The notes under the pieces were generated by a model. It did not search any database and was not told the DNA's origin. It saw only the letters and a list, made by a program, of their open reading frames with translations. The position numbers and the translations under genes are program-made. A stretch of DNA of 64,000 nucleotides from contig NZ_JAVDSL010000004.1 in the NCBI RefSeq assembly GCF_031455295.1, forward strand, positions 62,001 through 126,000. Direction: 5' to 3'. The stretch is from Leifsonia sp. 1010 (GTDB taxonomy: Bacteria > Actinomycetota > Actinomycetes > Actinomycetales > Microbacteriaceae). Below are positions 25,273 to 33,451 of this stretch, piece by piece; the first letter of the stretch is position 1, and every line of letters starts with the position of its first letter.

Positions 25273-26214
25273 TTATTCGTCGAAGAAGTCGGCGTCGATC
25301 TCCACGGACGCATAAGTGCGTTTGACCTGCACGCCGACGCGGTACTTGATCATCAGGCCGACGAGCCGCTGGCCGTCGATCAGGATCACGCGCGACTGGA
25401 CGTTTCGTGCGTAGTCCACTGCGCCGGGCGTGAATGAACTCGTCGTCAAAAACACCCCCCGGCTCGCGCCGAAGCCGTGGAGCGCACCCACGAAAGCCTG
25501 GATCGTTTCGCGCCCGATGTTGTTGCCGTCCTTGTACCGCTTGGCCTGGACATAGATCCGGTCGAGTCCGAGAGCATCCTGGTCGATGATGCCGTCGACG
25601 CCCTCGTCGTTAGGGCCGCCGATGCGTTTGCCGCGTTGTTCCGCCCCTCCGTAGCCCATGGCAAGCAAGAGGTCGACGACCGCCTGCTCGAAGAAGTCGG
25701 GATGGCTCTCCCGCAAGCGCGAGAGAAGTTCCTCGCCGACCTCCCGCTCGATCCGGTTGATGCCGTCTTCGATCTGCTCGACGGGGTCGAGGATGTCGGG
25801 ATCAGACACCATCCGCTCGTCACCGTCCGGGCGATCCGTCGTCCGCCGTACCGGGTCCGGCCAGAAGGGAGCGAAGGCTTGACGAGCCCGCGCATAGTCG
25901 AACCCGCCAGGGTTGTCGTGGAGTGCTCGCCTGCCCTCTTCGTTGATGGCGTAGTGCCCACGGGACGGCCGATCCACCCAGCCAGCCTTGGACAAGTGGC
26001 TGAGTGCCCAGCCGATCCGATGCGCATAGCGGTATCCGCCTGACGTAAGAGTTTCCTCCCGGGCTTCGGGGCTCAGCCCAGCGACATCGGCTGCCGCGTC
26101 GGTGAGTTCTCGGCGATGCATCGTCTCCCCGCGGGCAAGTACAGACAGGACAGGGACGACGAAAGCAGGCCAAATGGGAACGATCGACGCTGATTCGTCT
26201 TCGGAGATAGTCAC
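25273..26214 (-). CDS. mrr: Mrr-family type IV restriction endonuclease
   Basis: A 313-residue protein using GTG 26212-26214 (VTISEDESASIVPIWPAF), because Mrr proteins begin just before this 'P-x-x-x-x-P-x-L' wHTH segment; the longer ATG would overlap dinB. The N-terminal winged-helix domain (residues about 10-95, 'AHRIGWALSHLSKAGWVDRPSRGHYAINEEG') is the Mrr_N domain. The C-terminal nuclease has 'GPNDEGVDGIIDQDALGLDRIYVQAKRYKD' with the PD-(D/E)XK-like core D..QAK. Mrr cleaves modified (methylated) DNA. It sits outside the island but adds to the defence content; divergent from dinB. Confidence 0.9.
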   Translation of the reverse strand: MTISEDESASIVPIWPAFVVPVLSVLARGETMHRRELTDAAADVAGLSPEAREETLTSGGYRYAHRIGWALSHLSKAGWVDRPSRGHYAINEEGRRALHDNPGGFDYARARQAFAPFWPDPVRRTTDRPDGDERMVSDPDILDPVEQIEDGINRIEREVGEELLSRLRESHPDFFEQAVVDLLLAMGYGGAEQRGKRIGGPNDEGVDGIIDQDALGLDRIYVQAKRYKDGNNIGRETIQAFVGALHGFGASRGVFLTTSSFTPGAVDYARNVQSRVILIDGQRLVGLMIKYRVGVQVKRTYASVEIDADFFDE

Positions 26215-26374
26215 GTAGACCACTTTGGCCCAAAGTCGTCTTGCAAGCTCATCGCTCCGCCTCCGATGCCTGATTCCCCGGGAACCCGGAGGACGTAGTA
26301 CGCCGCGCATCTCCGATGTCCGCGGTCCCTGCGACGATTCCTCTGAACACACGTTCGAGGGATCGGAGGCCGGC

Positions 26375-27571
26375 ATGCGGGGCGAGGCGACCGTGCTGCA
26401 CGCCGATCTCGACGCCTTTTACGCCTCGGTGGAGCAGCGGGATGCGCCCGAGCTCCGCGGCCGCCCGGTCATCGTCGGCGGCGGGGTCGTGCTTGCGGCG
26501 AGCTACGAGGCGAAGGCGCGCGGGGTGCGCACCGCGATGGGCGGTCGCCAGGCTCGCGACCTGTGCCCGGAGGCCGTCGTCGTCCCGCCCCGGATGGATG
26601 CGTACTCCGCCGCGAGCAAGGACGTGTTCGCGATCTTCCGCGACACGACCCCGATCGTGGAGGGGCTGTCGATCGACGAGGCCTTCCTCGAAGTCGGTGG
26701 GCTCCGACGCATCGCCGGCACACCCGAGCAGATTGCGACGCGCCTGCGGGAGCGCGTTCGCGCGGAGGTCGGCCTCGCCATCTCGGTCGGGATCGCGCGG
26801 ACGAAGTTCCTCGCCAAAGTCGCAAGCGCCGTGAGCAAGCCCGACGGGCTCATCCTGGTCGAACCCGACCGCGAGCACGAGTTCTTGCTCCCCCTCCCCG
26901 TGGAACGTCTCTGGGGCGTCGGCGCCGTCACCGCCGAGAAGCTCCACCGTCTCGGCATCCGCACCGTCGGTCAACTCGCCGAACTCGAGGAAGCCACCGC
27001 CGAGCGCCTGCTCGGCAGGGCGGCCGGTGCGCACCTGCACGCCCTGGCCCGGCTGCGCGACCCCCGCCCGGTCAACGCGACAAAACACCGCGGCTCCATC
27101 GGATCGCAGCGCGCTCTGGGAAGCCGCCCGCGCACCTCGGAGGATCTCGACCTCATTCTGACCCAGATCATCGACCGCCTGGCGCGACGACTGCGGGATG
27201 GGGATCGCACGTGTCGCACGATCGTGCTGCGGCTGCGCTTCGGCGACTTCACCCGCGCCACGCGATCGCGCACGCTCGGGTTCCCGTCCGACCGCACCTC
27301 GGTGCTGCTGACCGTGGCGCGCAGCCTGCTCGACGCGGTCCAGCCCGAGATCGCCGAGCGGGGCATCACCCTCATCGGCATCTCGCTCTCGCATTTGGGC
27401 CGATCGGACACCTTCCAGCCCGAGTTGCCCATCGACTGGGATGACGGCGCGCGTCTCGACACCGTGCTCGACGCCGTGCGCGACCGCTTCGGCGCGACCT
27501 CGGTCGCGCGCGCCGCACAGCTGGGGCACGATCCCGGCTGGTCGACGCCGCTCCTGCCGGAACACCAATAA
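26375..27571 (+). CDS. dinB: DNA polymerase IV (Y-family translesion polymerase)
   Basis: A 398-residue protein; ATG 26375 preceded by GGAGG 7 nt upstream. Catalytic carboxylates are in 'VLHADLDAFYASVEQRD' (residues 6-22) and 'LSIDEAFLEVGG' (about 97-108); the steric-gate position is the Phe-Tyr of DAFYASVE. A helix-hairpin-helix ('LWGVGAVTAEKLHRLGIRTVGQLAELEE') and the little-finger domain ('SIGSQRALGSRPRTSEDLD') follow. Lacks an obvious beta-clamp motif at the very C-terminus (ends WSTPLLPEHQ). It bypasses lesions at the expense of fidelity. Divergent from mrr across a 160-bp promoter region. Confidence 0.93.
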   Translation: MRGEATVLHADLDAFYASVEQRDAPELRGRPVIVGGGVVLAASYEAKARGVRTAMGGRQARDLCPEAVVVPPRMDAYSAASKDVFAIFRDTTPIVEGLSIDEAFLEVGGLRRIAGTPEQIATRLRERVRAEVGLAISVGIARTKFLAKVASAVSKPDGLILVEPDREHEFLLPLPVERLWGVGAVTAEKLHRLGIRTVGQLAELEEATAERLLGRAAGAHLHALARLRDPRPVNATKHRGSIGSQRALGSRPRTSEDLDLILTQIIDRLARRLRDGDRTCRTIVLRLRFGDFTRATRSRTLGFPSDRTSVLLTVARSLLDAVQPEIAERGITLIGISLSHLGRSDTFQPELPIDWDDGARLDTVLDAVRDRFGATSVARAAQLGHDPGWSTPLLPEHQ

Positions 27572-27662
27572 CGCTGGCTCGGGCCCCGACCCGTGGGCTC
27601 GCCTAGCGCCGCCGGCGGGTAGGGTCCAGAGGGAATGCGCCTCGTACATCAAGGGAGAACGG

Positions 27663-28220
27663 ATGAGACCGCTTCGCTACGCCATCAACGTCACCCTCGA
27701 CGGCTGCTGCCATCACGAGGCAGGGCTTCCGCCCGACGAGGACTCGATGCGTTTCTGGACCGCCGAGATGGAGCGGGCCGACGCCCTGATCTTCGGGCGG
27801 GTGACCTACGGGATGATGGAGTCGGCGTGGCGGCGCCCGGCCTCCGGCACCTGGCCCGAGTGGATGGACGACTCGCAGCTCCCCTTCGCCGAGGCCATCG
27901 ATGACGCGAAGAAGCACGTCGTGTCGAGCACGCTGACCGAGGTCGACTGGAACGCCGAATTGCTGCAGGGCGACGTGGGGCAAGCGGTGGAACGGCTCAA
28001 GCAGCAGCCCGGTGATGGCCTGTTCGTGGGCGGGGTCACGCTCCCCCGCGCGCTGGCGGATCTGGGACTGATCGACGAATACGTGCTCGTCGTGCATCCC
28101 ATCGTCGCCGGGCACGGGCCTACGCTGCTTGCGGGTCTGCGCGAGCGCATCCAGCTGGACCTCGTGGATCGCCAGGAGTTCCGGTCAGGGGTGACCGCGC
28201 TGCGATTCCGGCCCAGCTAG
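27663..28220 (+). CDS. RibD C-terminal domain / dihydrofolate reductase-like protein
   Basis: A 185-residue protein with the stand-alone RibD_C fold. 'RPLRYAINVTLDGCCHHEAGLPPDEDSMRFWTAEMERADALIFGRVTYGMMESAWR' is the characteristic N-terminus, 'KKHVVSSTLTEVDWNAELLQGD' follows, and 'GDGLFVGGVTLPRALADLGLIDEYVLVVHPIVAGHGPTLL' closes the NADPH-binding sheet. Likely an NADPH-dependent reductase of unknown substrate; not the essential riboflavin enzyme, which carries a deaminase domain. AAGGGAGAACGG upstream of the ATG at 27663 acts as RBS. Stands between dinB and arfB on the same strand. Confidence 0.85.
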   Translation: MRPLRYAINVTLDGCCHHEAGLPPDEDSMRFWTAEMERADALIFGRVTYGMMESAWRRPASGTWPEWMDDSQLPFAEAIDDAKKHVVSSTLTEVDWNAELLQGDVGQAVERLKQQPGDGLFVGGVTLPRALADLGLIDEYVLVVHPIVAGHGPTLLAGLRERIQLDLVDRQEFRSGVTALRFRPS

Positions 28221-28243
28221 CGGGAGCGCGGGATGATGGACTC

Positions 28244-28681
28244 ATGCCCGCCCCTCACCGCCCCGGCCTCACGGTCGACTCGGGACTCACCATCCCCGAG
28301 TCCGAGCTGTCGTGGCGGTTCTCGCGGTCGTCGGGCCCCGGCGGGCAGGGGGTGAACACGGCCGACTCCCGGGTGGAACTCGTGTGGGATGTGGCGGGTT
28401 CCGCCGTCCTCTCGGCCGCGCAGCGCGAGCGGCTCCTCGAGCGTCTGGGCGGTCGCCTCGTCGACGGAAAGCTGACGATCGCCGCATCCGAGCAGCGCGC
28501 ACAGCTGCGCAACAGGGAGGCCGCGCGCGCTCGGCTGGCCGACATCGTGGCCGACGCCCTTCGGCCGCCCGCGGCACCGCGACGACCGACGAGGCCGAGT
28601 CGTGGCGCCAGGGAACGGCGCCTGGATGCGAAGAAGCGGCGCACGGACATCAAGCGGCTGCGTCGCCCTCCTCACGACTGA
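28244..28681 (+). CDS. arfB: Alternative ribosome-rescue factor ArfB (peptidyl-tRNA hydrolase, release-factor-like)
   Basis: A 145-residue protein. The catalytic GGQ motif is in 'WRFSRSSGPGGQGVNTADSRVELVWD' (GGQ at residues 34-36), followed by the RF-1 domain, and the C-terminus is a basic tail (RGARERRLDAKKRRTDIKRLRRPP) that inserts into the empty mRNA channel of stalled ribosomes. It hydrolyses peptidyl-tRNA on non-stop complexes independent of a stop codon. Length and tail match ArfB/YaeJ rather than a full release factor, which has an SPF/PxT decoding domain absent here. Starts 23 nt after the reductase. Confidence 0.92.
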   Translation: MPAPHRPGLTVDSGLTIPESELSWRFSRSSGPGGQGVNTADSRVELVWDVAGSAVLSAAQRERLLERLGGRLVDGKLTIAASEQRAQLRNREAARARLADIVADALRPPAAPRRPTRPSRGARERRLDAKKRRTDIKRLRRPPHD

Positions 28682-28740
28682 GCGTCTCGGGATTCGGGCG
28701 GAGCACCCACAGATCGCGACAGGAGACGTAGCCTCGCATC

Positions 28741-28947
28741 GTGAAAACGAAGTGGCTGTTCCTCGTCATCGGCATCGTGCTCGTCCTCATCGGACTGCTG
28801 TGGACGCTTCAGGGGTTGAACGTGCTCGGCGGCTCCGTCATGAGCGGATCGCCGGTGTGGGGCACCATCGGCCCCATCGTGCTCATCGCTGGTGTCGCGC
28901 TCATCATCGTCGCGCTGGTGCGCCGGCGGCGGCGCTCAGACACCTGA
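28741..28947 (+). CDS. Small two-TM membrane protein
   Basis: A 68-residue protein from GTG 28741; AGGAGA lies 14-19 nt upstream and TAGCCT ends about 6 nt before the start, so it may be leaderless. TM1 is 'WLFLVIGIVLVLIGLLWTLQGLNVLGG' and TM2 'VWGTIGPIVLIAGVALIIVALV', ending in a basic tail (RRRRRSDT). The pattern 'GLLWTLQGLNVLGGSVMSG' resembles the widespread LiaI-like/DUF5671-type small membrane proteins of Actinobacteria. Function unknown, possibly envelope stress related. Confidence 0.75.
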   Translation: MKTKWLFLVIGIVLVLIGLLWTLQGLNVLGGSVMSGSPVWGTIGPIVLIAGVALIIVALVRRRRRSDT

Positions 28948-29038
28948 CGGCGCCCGCGTTTTCGGCGGCGAGCTGGATGCGGTGGCCGGGGAGGAAGCGG
29001 TCGACCGCTCCTCCCCCGCACCGCCTGGGTGGGTTGGG

Positions 29039-29203
29039 TCAGACGCGCCGGCTTCCCGTGAGCATCCGGACGAGGAAGACGATGGCCGCGATGACGAGGA
29101 GCACGATCCCGACCCAGAGCAGGAAGTTCAGCGACGAGACGAACCCTCCCGTGAGCAGGAGGATGATGGCGATCACAGCGATGACGATGAGCAGGATATT
29201 CAT
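29039..29203 (-). CDS. Small hydrophobic two-TM protein (DUF6131/Lmo0937-like)
   Basis: A 54-residue protein, start at ATG 29201-29203 with AAAGG in 'CCAGAAAGGGTCATCTG' upstream; an in-frame start further out is possible but carries a basic non-family extension. Nearly all hydrophobic (NILLIVIAVIAIILLLTGGF, then LLWVGIVLLVIAAIVFLVRML) with a short basic tail GSRR. Such peptides are common stress-linked membrane proteins in Gram-positives. It is divergent from the LuxR response regulator. Confidence 0.7.
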   Translation of the reverse strand: MNILLIVIAVIAIILLLTGGFVSSLNFLLWVGIVLLVIAAIVFLVRMLTGSRRV

Positions 29204-29267
29204 CAGATGACCCTTTCTGGTCGGGGGTTGATGGCTCCACGCAACCACCAGCGAGGATGCAGCGCCT

Positions 29268-29293
29268 CACCCCTAGGGGTGTAATGTGCGGCC
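29268..29293 (+). promoter_or_regulatory. Perfect palindrome and leaderless -10 upstream of the LuxR response regulator
   Basis: CACCCCTAGGGGTG (29268-29281) is a perfect 14-bp palindrome, the kind of site NarL/LuxR-type dimers bind. TAATGT (29282-29287) follows directly and its end lies 6 nt before the ATG at 29294, suggesting a leaderless mRNA and an operator that covers the promoter core. Confidence 0.5.
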
Positions 29294-29974
29294 ATGTCGG
29301 CAGCCCCGGACGTAGCGACGAAGCCGTTCACGATCGCCCTTGTGGACGACTACGACGTCGTGCTGCTGGGTCTCGCGCACATGCTGGATGACTTCCGCGA
29401 CCGGTTGGTCGTCGCAGAGATCGACGCGAACGCCCCGCTGGATGAGCCGATCGACGTCGTCCTGTACGACGCGTTCGCCCAGCCCGAGTCCGGTCACGCG
29501 CAGATCGGCGAGCTCGTACGGAACCCCCGAGCCCGCCACGTCGTCGTCTACACGTGGAACTTCCATCCCGAGCTCATCGAGAGCGCCAGCGCGCAGGGCG
29601 TCCACGGCTACCTCTCGAAGACCCTCACAGCCTCAGAGCTGGTCGCCGCCCTAGAAGCGGTGAACTCCGGACAGGTCGTCGTGAGTGACTCCCCCGCCCG
29701 CGCCCACAGCGCCGAGGAACTCGACTGGCCCGGCAAGGAGGTGGGCATCACGGACCGCGAGTCCGAGATCCTTGCCCTCATCACGCAGGGCAAGAGCAAC
29801 GCGGCGGTCGCCGAGCTCACCTACCTCAGCCCGAACACGGTCAAGTCGCACATCCGCAGCGTCTACCGCAAGATCGGGGCGAGCAGCCGGACGCAGGCGG
29901 TGCTGTGGGGAGTGGAGCACGGGTTCACGCCGGACCACCGGAGGATCGAGCGGTGGGTGGGTGGGCGAGGGTAA
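29294..29974 (+). CDS. Orphan LuxR/NarL-family response regulator
   Basis: A 226-residue protein. The receiver has the acidic pair D18/D19 (ALVDDYD), the probable phosphoacceptor D59 in 'VVLYDAF', and 'GYLSKTLTASELVAAL' with the conserved Lys. The LuxR HTH is C-terminal: 'ITDRESEILALITQGKSNAAVAELTYLSPNTVKSHIRSVYRKIGASSRTQAV'. No histidine kinase adjoins it. A perfect 14-bp palindrome overlaps its promoter, suggesting autoregulation. It is the last backbone gene before the genomic island. Confidence 0.88.
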   Translation: MSAAPDVATKPFTIALVDDYDVVLLGLAHMLDDFRDRLVVAEIDANAPLDEPIDVVLYDAFAQPESGHAQIGELVRNPRARHVVVYTWNFHPELIESASAQGVHGYLSKTLTASELVAALEAVNSGQVVVSDSPARAHSAEELDWPGKEVGITDRESEILALITQGKSNAAVAELTYLSPNTVKSHIRSVYRKIGASSRTQAVLWGVEHGFTPDHRRIERWVGGRG

Positions 29975-30367
29975 AGGGAGCATGGGCCGAACTGGGGACT
30001 CGAACTTGCGACCGTCCTCTAAGCACTGTCCTTGCGACGGTAAAATCCGCGGAATTCCGCGGTCCTTACGCTCCGGGAGGTGACCGCGACCTCGTGGGAA
30101 CTCACGCGATTGTTGGCAAGTTTGGTCGTCGGCCAATATGCAATTGGAGCTGCAATCCTTGACAGCGACCCCATTCGTATTGTCTCGTCAGCGATCCATC
30201 GGCCGCTATTCGAACTACTTCCGAGCAGGGTCGACCATCGCTCTATCCCGTGCAGCGAGTGCTGCTCCTGGCTGCTCATCGTCGGATCTCCGTCCCGACC
30301 GCTGAAGCAAGCCGGTGTCGGCTTGCATCGCAACGGTCTCGGATCCTTAGCCGGAAACCGCAGCCGC
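29975..30367. other. Intergenic region with diverged att-like sequence (left island edge)
   Basis: Positions about 29990-30122 align with 38919-39049: GACTCGAA followed by GCGACC, CTAAGC/TTAAGC, the identical 20-mer AAAATCCGCGGAATTCCGCG (30042-30061 and 38969-38988), then GGAACTCAC-CGATTGT. The ATTGTTGGCAAG (30109-30120) resembles an eroded form of the TGTGGGCAAA arm repeats. The T-arm-like GGGGACTCGAAC at 29994-30005 suggests a relic of a tRNA 3' end. From about 30130 to 30367 I see no gene and no clear structure. Confidence 0.6.
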
Positions 30368-33300
30368 TTAGTCCTTGTCGACAACCGCCATGTCTTGAAG
30401 GTCGTTTCGACGCACTCTGAAACCAACCCGACCCGCCGGCGCGGAGTGGTAGGGAAACACGAGAGAGAAGAGGCTAGCGATGTCGTTCGCGGCAAGCGAC
30501 CCACCTTCCAACGCATCTCTGACTGCGCCCTTCCGGTCCTCCTCTCGAACCGTCGAAAAATCGAGATCCGGGGAGAAGGTGAGCAACATCGCCCCTCGCG
30601 TGCCGTCACCCATCAGCCGTTCTGCCTCGGGGCCGCCGTAACGGGCACGAGGGTTCCCCGCGATGTGTTGGAGCGCGTGGCGCTGGCGGAAGGAGCTGCC
30701 TGAGAACCCGGGCCGATCTTCGCGCCGGCTGCGCTGCAGGAGCGGCACGCTCACACCATCCACTATCGCGCGGTACGGGGTCAGATCCGGGGTCAAGATA
30801 ACCCATTCGCTTAGTGTTCCCTCGGCGATCGCCATGTCCATTAGGTGGAGGGTCGGCTCGAACGTGTAGTCCTTCGCCCACCTGAAACCGGAAAGCCGCT
30901 CGCGGACGTCCTCCGCGTCTGCGACCACCGCCCAGGCTTTGAAGCTTCGTACCGACGAGTTGGCGTCGACGAGGTCCTGCTGGTTGTCGTCCACATCGGG
31001 GTTCGCGAGCCGGTAGGTGAACTCGAGCGTCGAGTCGGGGGTACTCAATTGCTCGGCCCAAGGCTTCACAAGCGCGAAATGTGCGGCGTTGACACGCTTG
31101 TTCCTATCGGGCTGGCGCGGGAAGTCCTTGACGACGCCGCCGTCACCCTCGAACGCCAGCTCAGCGTTGTACATTTTGTTTCTTGCTGAGGGGCGAAGCC
31201 ACGGAAGTGATTGGAATACTAGCGGCGGGATGTCGATCGGTCGGACCACTGGACGGTCGTCCTGGCGGATCAGCGAGAACTTGAGCAGCTGATCCCGGAA
31301 ATCCCGCTCGTCTCTGAGGATCGCCTCGAACGCCGCGTAGAGGTTGAAACTCTTCCCCTTAGGGTCCTTGGCTTGAGTGGCGATGAACAGCCGGACCAGG
31401 TCGCGGTATCCACGACGATAACCGAACCACCGTCCCATCTGCATGAGACTGTCGGCCGCTTGAGAACGTCGCCGATAGTAGGTGATCGTGAGCTCTTCGA
31501 CCGTGAATCCACGGCTCAGCTTCGCTCCGCCGACAAGGATTCGCCAGACACGGCCGGCCTGGAAATTCAGCTTCTGGTAATCCGAATTGGTGTCTCCGTT
31601 GACAACGACGACCGGGGATCCCTGTGACGTTATCCGATCAACGGCACGCCCGAGGTGTTGAATCAGGTCCGCGAAGTCGTCCGGCATGACGACGGCGCCC
31701 CACTCACCTGTCCCCCGCCGAGATTGCCATACTGGCAGGAAGTCACTCTCGAACAACTCTCGCAGCCGCGCGTTTGCGGATGGCATGCTGTAGCCCGCGG
31801 CATTCCAGATGGTGTCGATCCGCCTCGCCATCTCGGCGTGGGCTTGCTGGGTTACCGATTCGTGCACGAGCATCGTGTGGTGGTAATACGACACCGGCTT
31901 GGCGTTGACCGTGTTGTGGTCCGGGTTAGCCTCGCGCCACAGCTTGATGGCACCCGTCAGCACGAAGGCATCGATCGCCTTCATAAGGTCCGCGTCCTCG
32001 TCTGGCTGGCGGTCGAGTTCGCGCACGAACGCCGCCTTATTCGAGAGCGCGGGTGTGGGCGAGACGTCATCGGGCAAGCCGTCGAGGTCATGGAACGCTG
32101 CTCCGCCCATGTACTCGTTGCTGGGCTCTAACGAGTAGACGAAATCCCTTGGGAAGATGTCTGACACGTCGTCAGGATCAACGAAGACGTTGGCGAACGG
32201 GGTCGCGGTGTAACCGACGTACTGCGCACGCTTCAACAGGTCGAGAAGTTCGGAGAGTCGCTTGTTGATCGCTGTGCGCTCCCGCTTTCCCTCGGCGTCC
32301 ACCTTGCCGAGCTGCGTGGTGTTCACCGAGGCGAGATCCGCCTCATCGTCAAGAATCAAGGTGGGTATTTCGCCAAGGTCGGCATGAATCTTCTTCAGGT
32401 CGCCCAGAATCTTGGCCAGCACTGACGAGTTCTTCTTGATGACCATCAGGCGGACGTCTGTTGTGAAGAGGTTCTCGGGCGCCCAGACTCCCTTGTTCGG
32501 GAACTTCAACTCGTTGCCAGCACGAAAATCGAGCGCCGGGAGTCCTTGCTTGAGAGCCTTATAGTCATCGGTGGAAGTGGTTAGGCGCCGTATGCGCGGA
32601 ATGCCGCCCGTCGCCCAGAATTGCGCGCCATGTCGGACGAACTTGTCGCTGTGCCAATCCTGGTCGTCGCTGCGCCAATAGTCGACGTTGACCGCCTGAG
32701 AAACGTCTCCCTCTTCGATGCCGCCGAGAATGTTCTCTCGGCCCACAAGCTCCTTGTCCAGCCGGCGCTGCGTCTGATCACGAAGGATGTCGTAGGTACC
32801 GGTCAGCACGATGATGAGCCGGTAACCGGCGTCCATGGCTTTGGCGATCACGCCGGTGAAGTTCGCCGTCTTGCCACTTTGGACGTGGCCCACCACGAGG
32901 CCCTTTGCTTGGTAAGGAGTCCCCGAACACGGGTCGGAAAGTCGACTGATGATCCGATTCGTGGTCTCGTCGATGTTTTGGATCGAAGTCGCCGGCAGCG
33001 ATTTCTCCAACACCGTCCGATATGCGTCCCAGTAGAACGAGTGCGCCTGACGAACTCCCGCTGTATACCAGGGCTCCCAGTCGGCGTCCTCGATGAAGAC
33101 ATTCTTGGCCTTGTTCGGCGGGAAAGTCTCGTTGACCACCGCTGCGGCCAGCTCGGAGAACGCAAGCTTCGAGAGAACGAGAGTGCGACGCTCGTCGGTC
33201 AGCGGCTTCGTGTCGGATATCCACCGGCCCTCTTCGACTAGATCCCACGCGCCGAGCTGAAGGTGAAATGCGGTGGACTGAGGCTCTCCCTCCGCGAACA

Positions 33301-33451
33301 GAAGCTCGAGCAGTTCGCTTTCGGTCACGGGCTGCTCGTCGGCGAATCCGAGATTCCGATTCACCTCGTCCAGGAGGCCTCGCGGTCCTAGCCCCTTCAT
33401 TCCCTCTAGCGCACCTTTGGTTGCGGCTCTCAAGATCTCGGCCGCGGTCAC
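30368..33451 (-). CDS. Z1-domain SF2-like ATPase/putative endonuclease of a MORC-type defence system
   Basis: A 1027-residue protein; GTG start (33449-33451) overlaps the stop of the upstream PD-(D/E)XK gene as GTGA. The P-loop is the Z1-type 'VVGHVQSGKTANF' (residues 186-198), motif II is DDEAD (368-372, in LILDDEADLASVNT), motif III-like 'YVGYTATPFANVF' at 411-423, and motifs V/VI are 'GGAKLSRGFTVEEL' (641-654) and 'QMGRWFGYRRGYRD' (671-684). These residues are complete, so ATPase activity is likely. Z1 proteins accompany MutL/MORC-type ATPases in predicted restriction systems and in the Mza antiviral system. Expressed from the promoter region shared with the GHKL gene. Confidence 0.9.
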   Translation of the reverse strand: MTAAEILRAATKGALEGMKGLGPRGLLDEVNRNLGFADEQPVTESELLELLFAEGEPQSTAFHLQLGAWDLVEEGRWISDTKPLTDERRTLVLSKLAFSELAAAVVNETFPPNKAKNVFIEDADWEPWYTAGVRQAHSFYWDAYRTVLEKSLPATSIQNIDETTNRIISRLSDPCSGTPYQAKGLVVGHVQSGKTANFTGVIAKAMDAGYRLIIVLTGTYDILRDQTQRRLDKELVGRENILGGIEEGDVSQAVNVDYWRSDDQDWHSDKFVRHGAQFWATGGIPRIRRLTTSTDDYKALKQGLPALDFRAGNELKFPNKGVWAPENLFTTDVRLMVIKKNSSVLAKILGDLKKIHADLGEIPTLILDDEADLASVNTTQLGKVDAEGKRERTAINKRLSELLDLLKRAQYVGYTATPFANVFVDPDDVSDIFPRDFVYSLEPSNEYMGGAAFHDLDGLPDDVSPTPALSNKAAFVRELDRQPDEDADLMKAIDAFVLTGAIKLWREANPDHNTVNAKPVSYYHHTMLVHESVTQQAHAEMARRIDTIWNAAGYSMPSANARLRELFESDFLPVWQSRRGTGEWGAVVMPDDFADLIQHLGRAVDRITSQGSPVVVVNGDTNSDYQKLNFQAGRVWRILVGGAKLSRGFTVEELTITYYRRRSQAADSLMQMGRWFGYRRGYRDLVRLFIATQAKDPKGKSFNLYAAFEAILRDERDFRDQLLKFSLIRQDDRPVVRPIDIPPLVFQSLPWLRPSARNKMYNAELAFEGDGGVVKDFPRQPDRNKRVNAAHFALVKPWAEQLSTPDSTLEFTYRLANPDVDDNQQDLVDANSSVRSFKAWAVVADAEDVRERLSGFRWAKDYTFEPTLHLMDMAIAEGTLSEWVILTPDLTPYRAIVDGVSVPLLQRSRREDRPGFSGSSFRQRHALQHIAGNPRARYGGPEAERLMGDGTRGAMLLTFSPDLDFSTVREEDRKGAVRDALEGGSLAANDIASLFSLVFPYHSAPAGRVGFRVRRNDLQDMAVVDKD

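Noticed and set aside
29985-30010. A tRNA gene at the left island edge
   Set aside because: Only a T-arm-like GGGGACTCGAAC is present; no acceptor, D or anticodon arm. Treated as an att relic.
30080-30703. 207-residue plus-strand ORF at the end of the Z1 gene
   Set aside because: Most of it is antisense to the intact Z1 reading frame and it has no RBS or recognisable domain.
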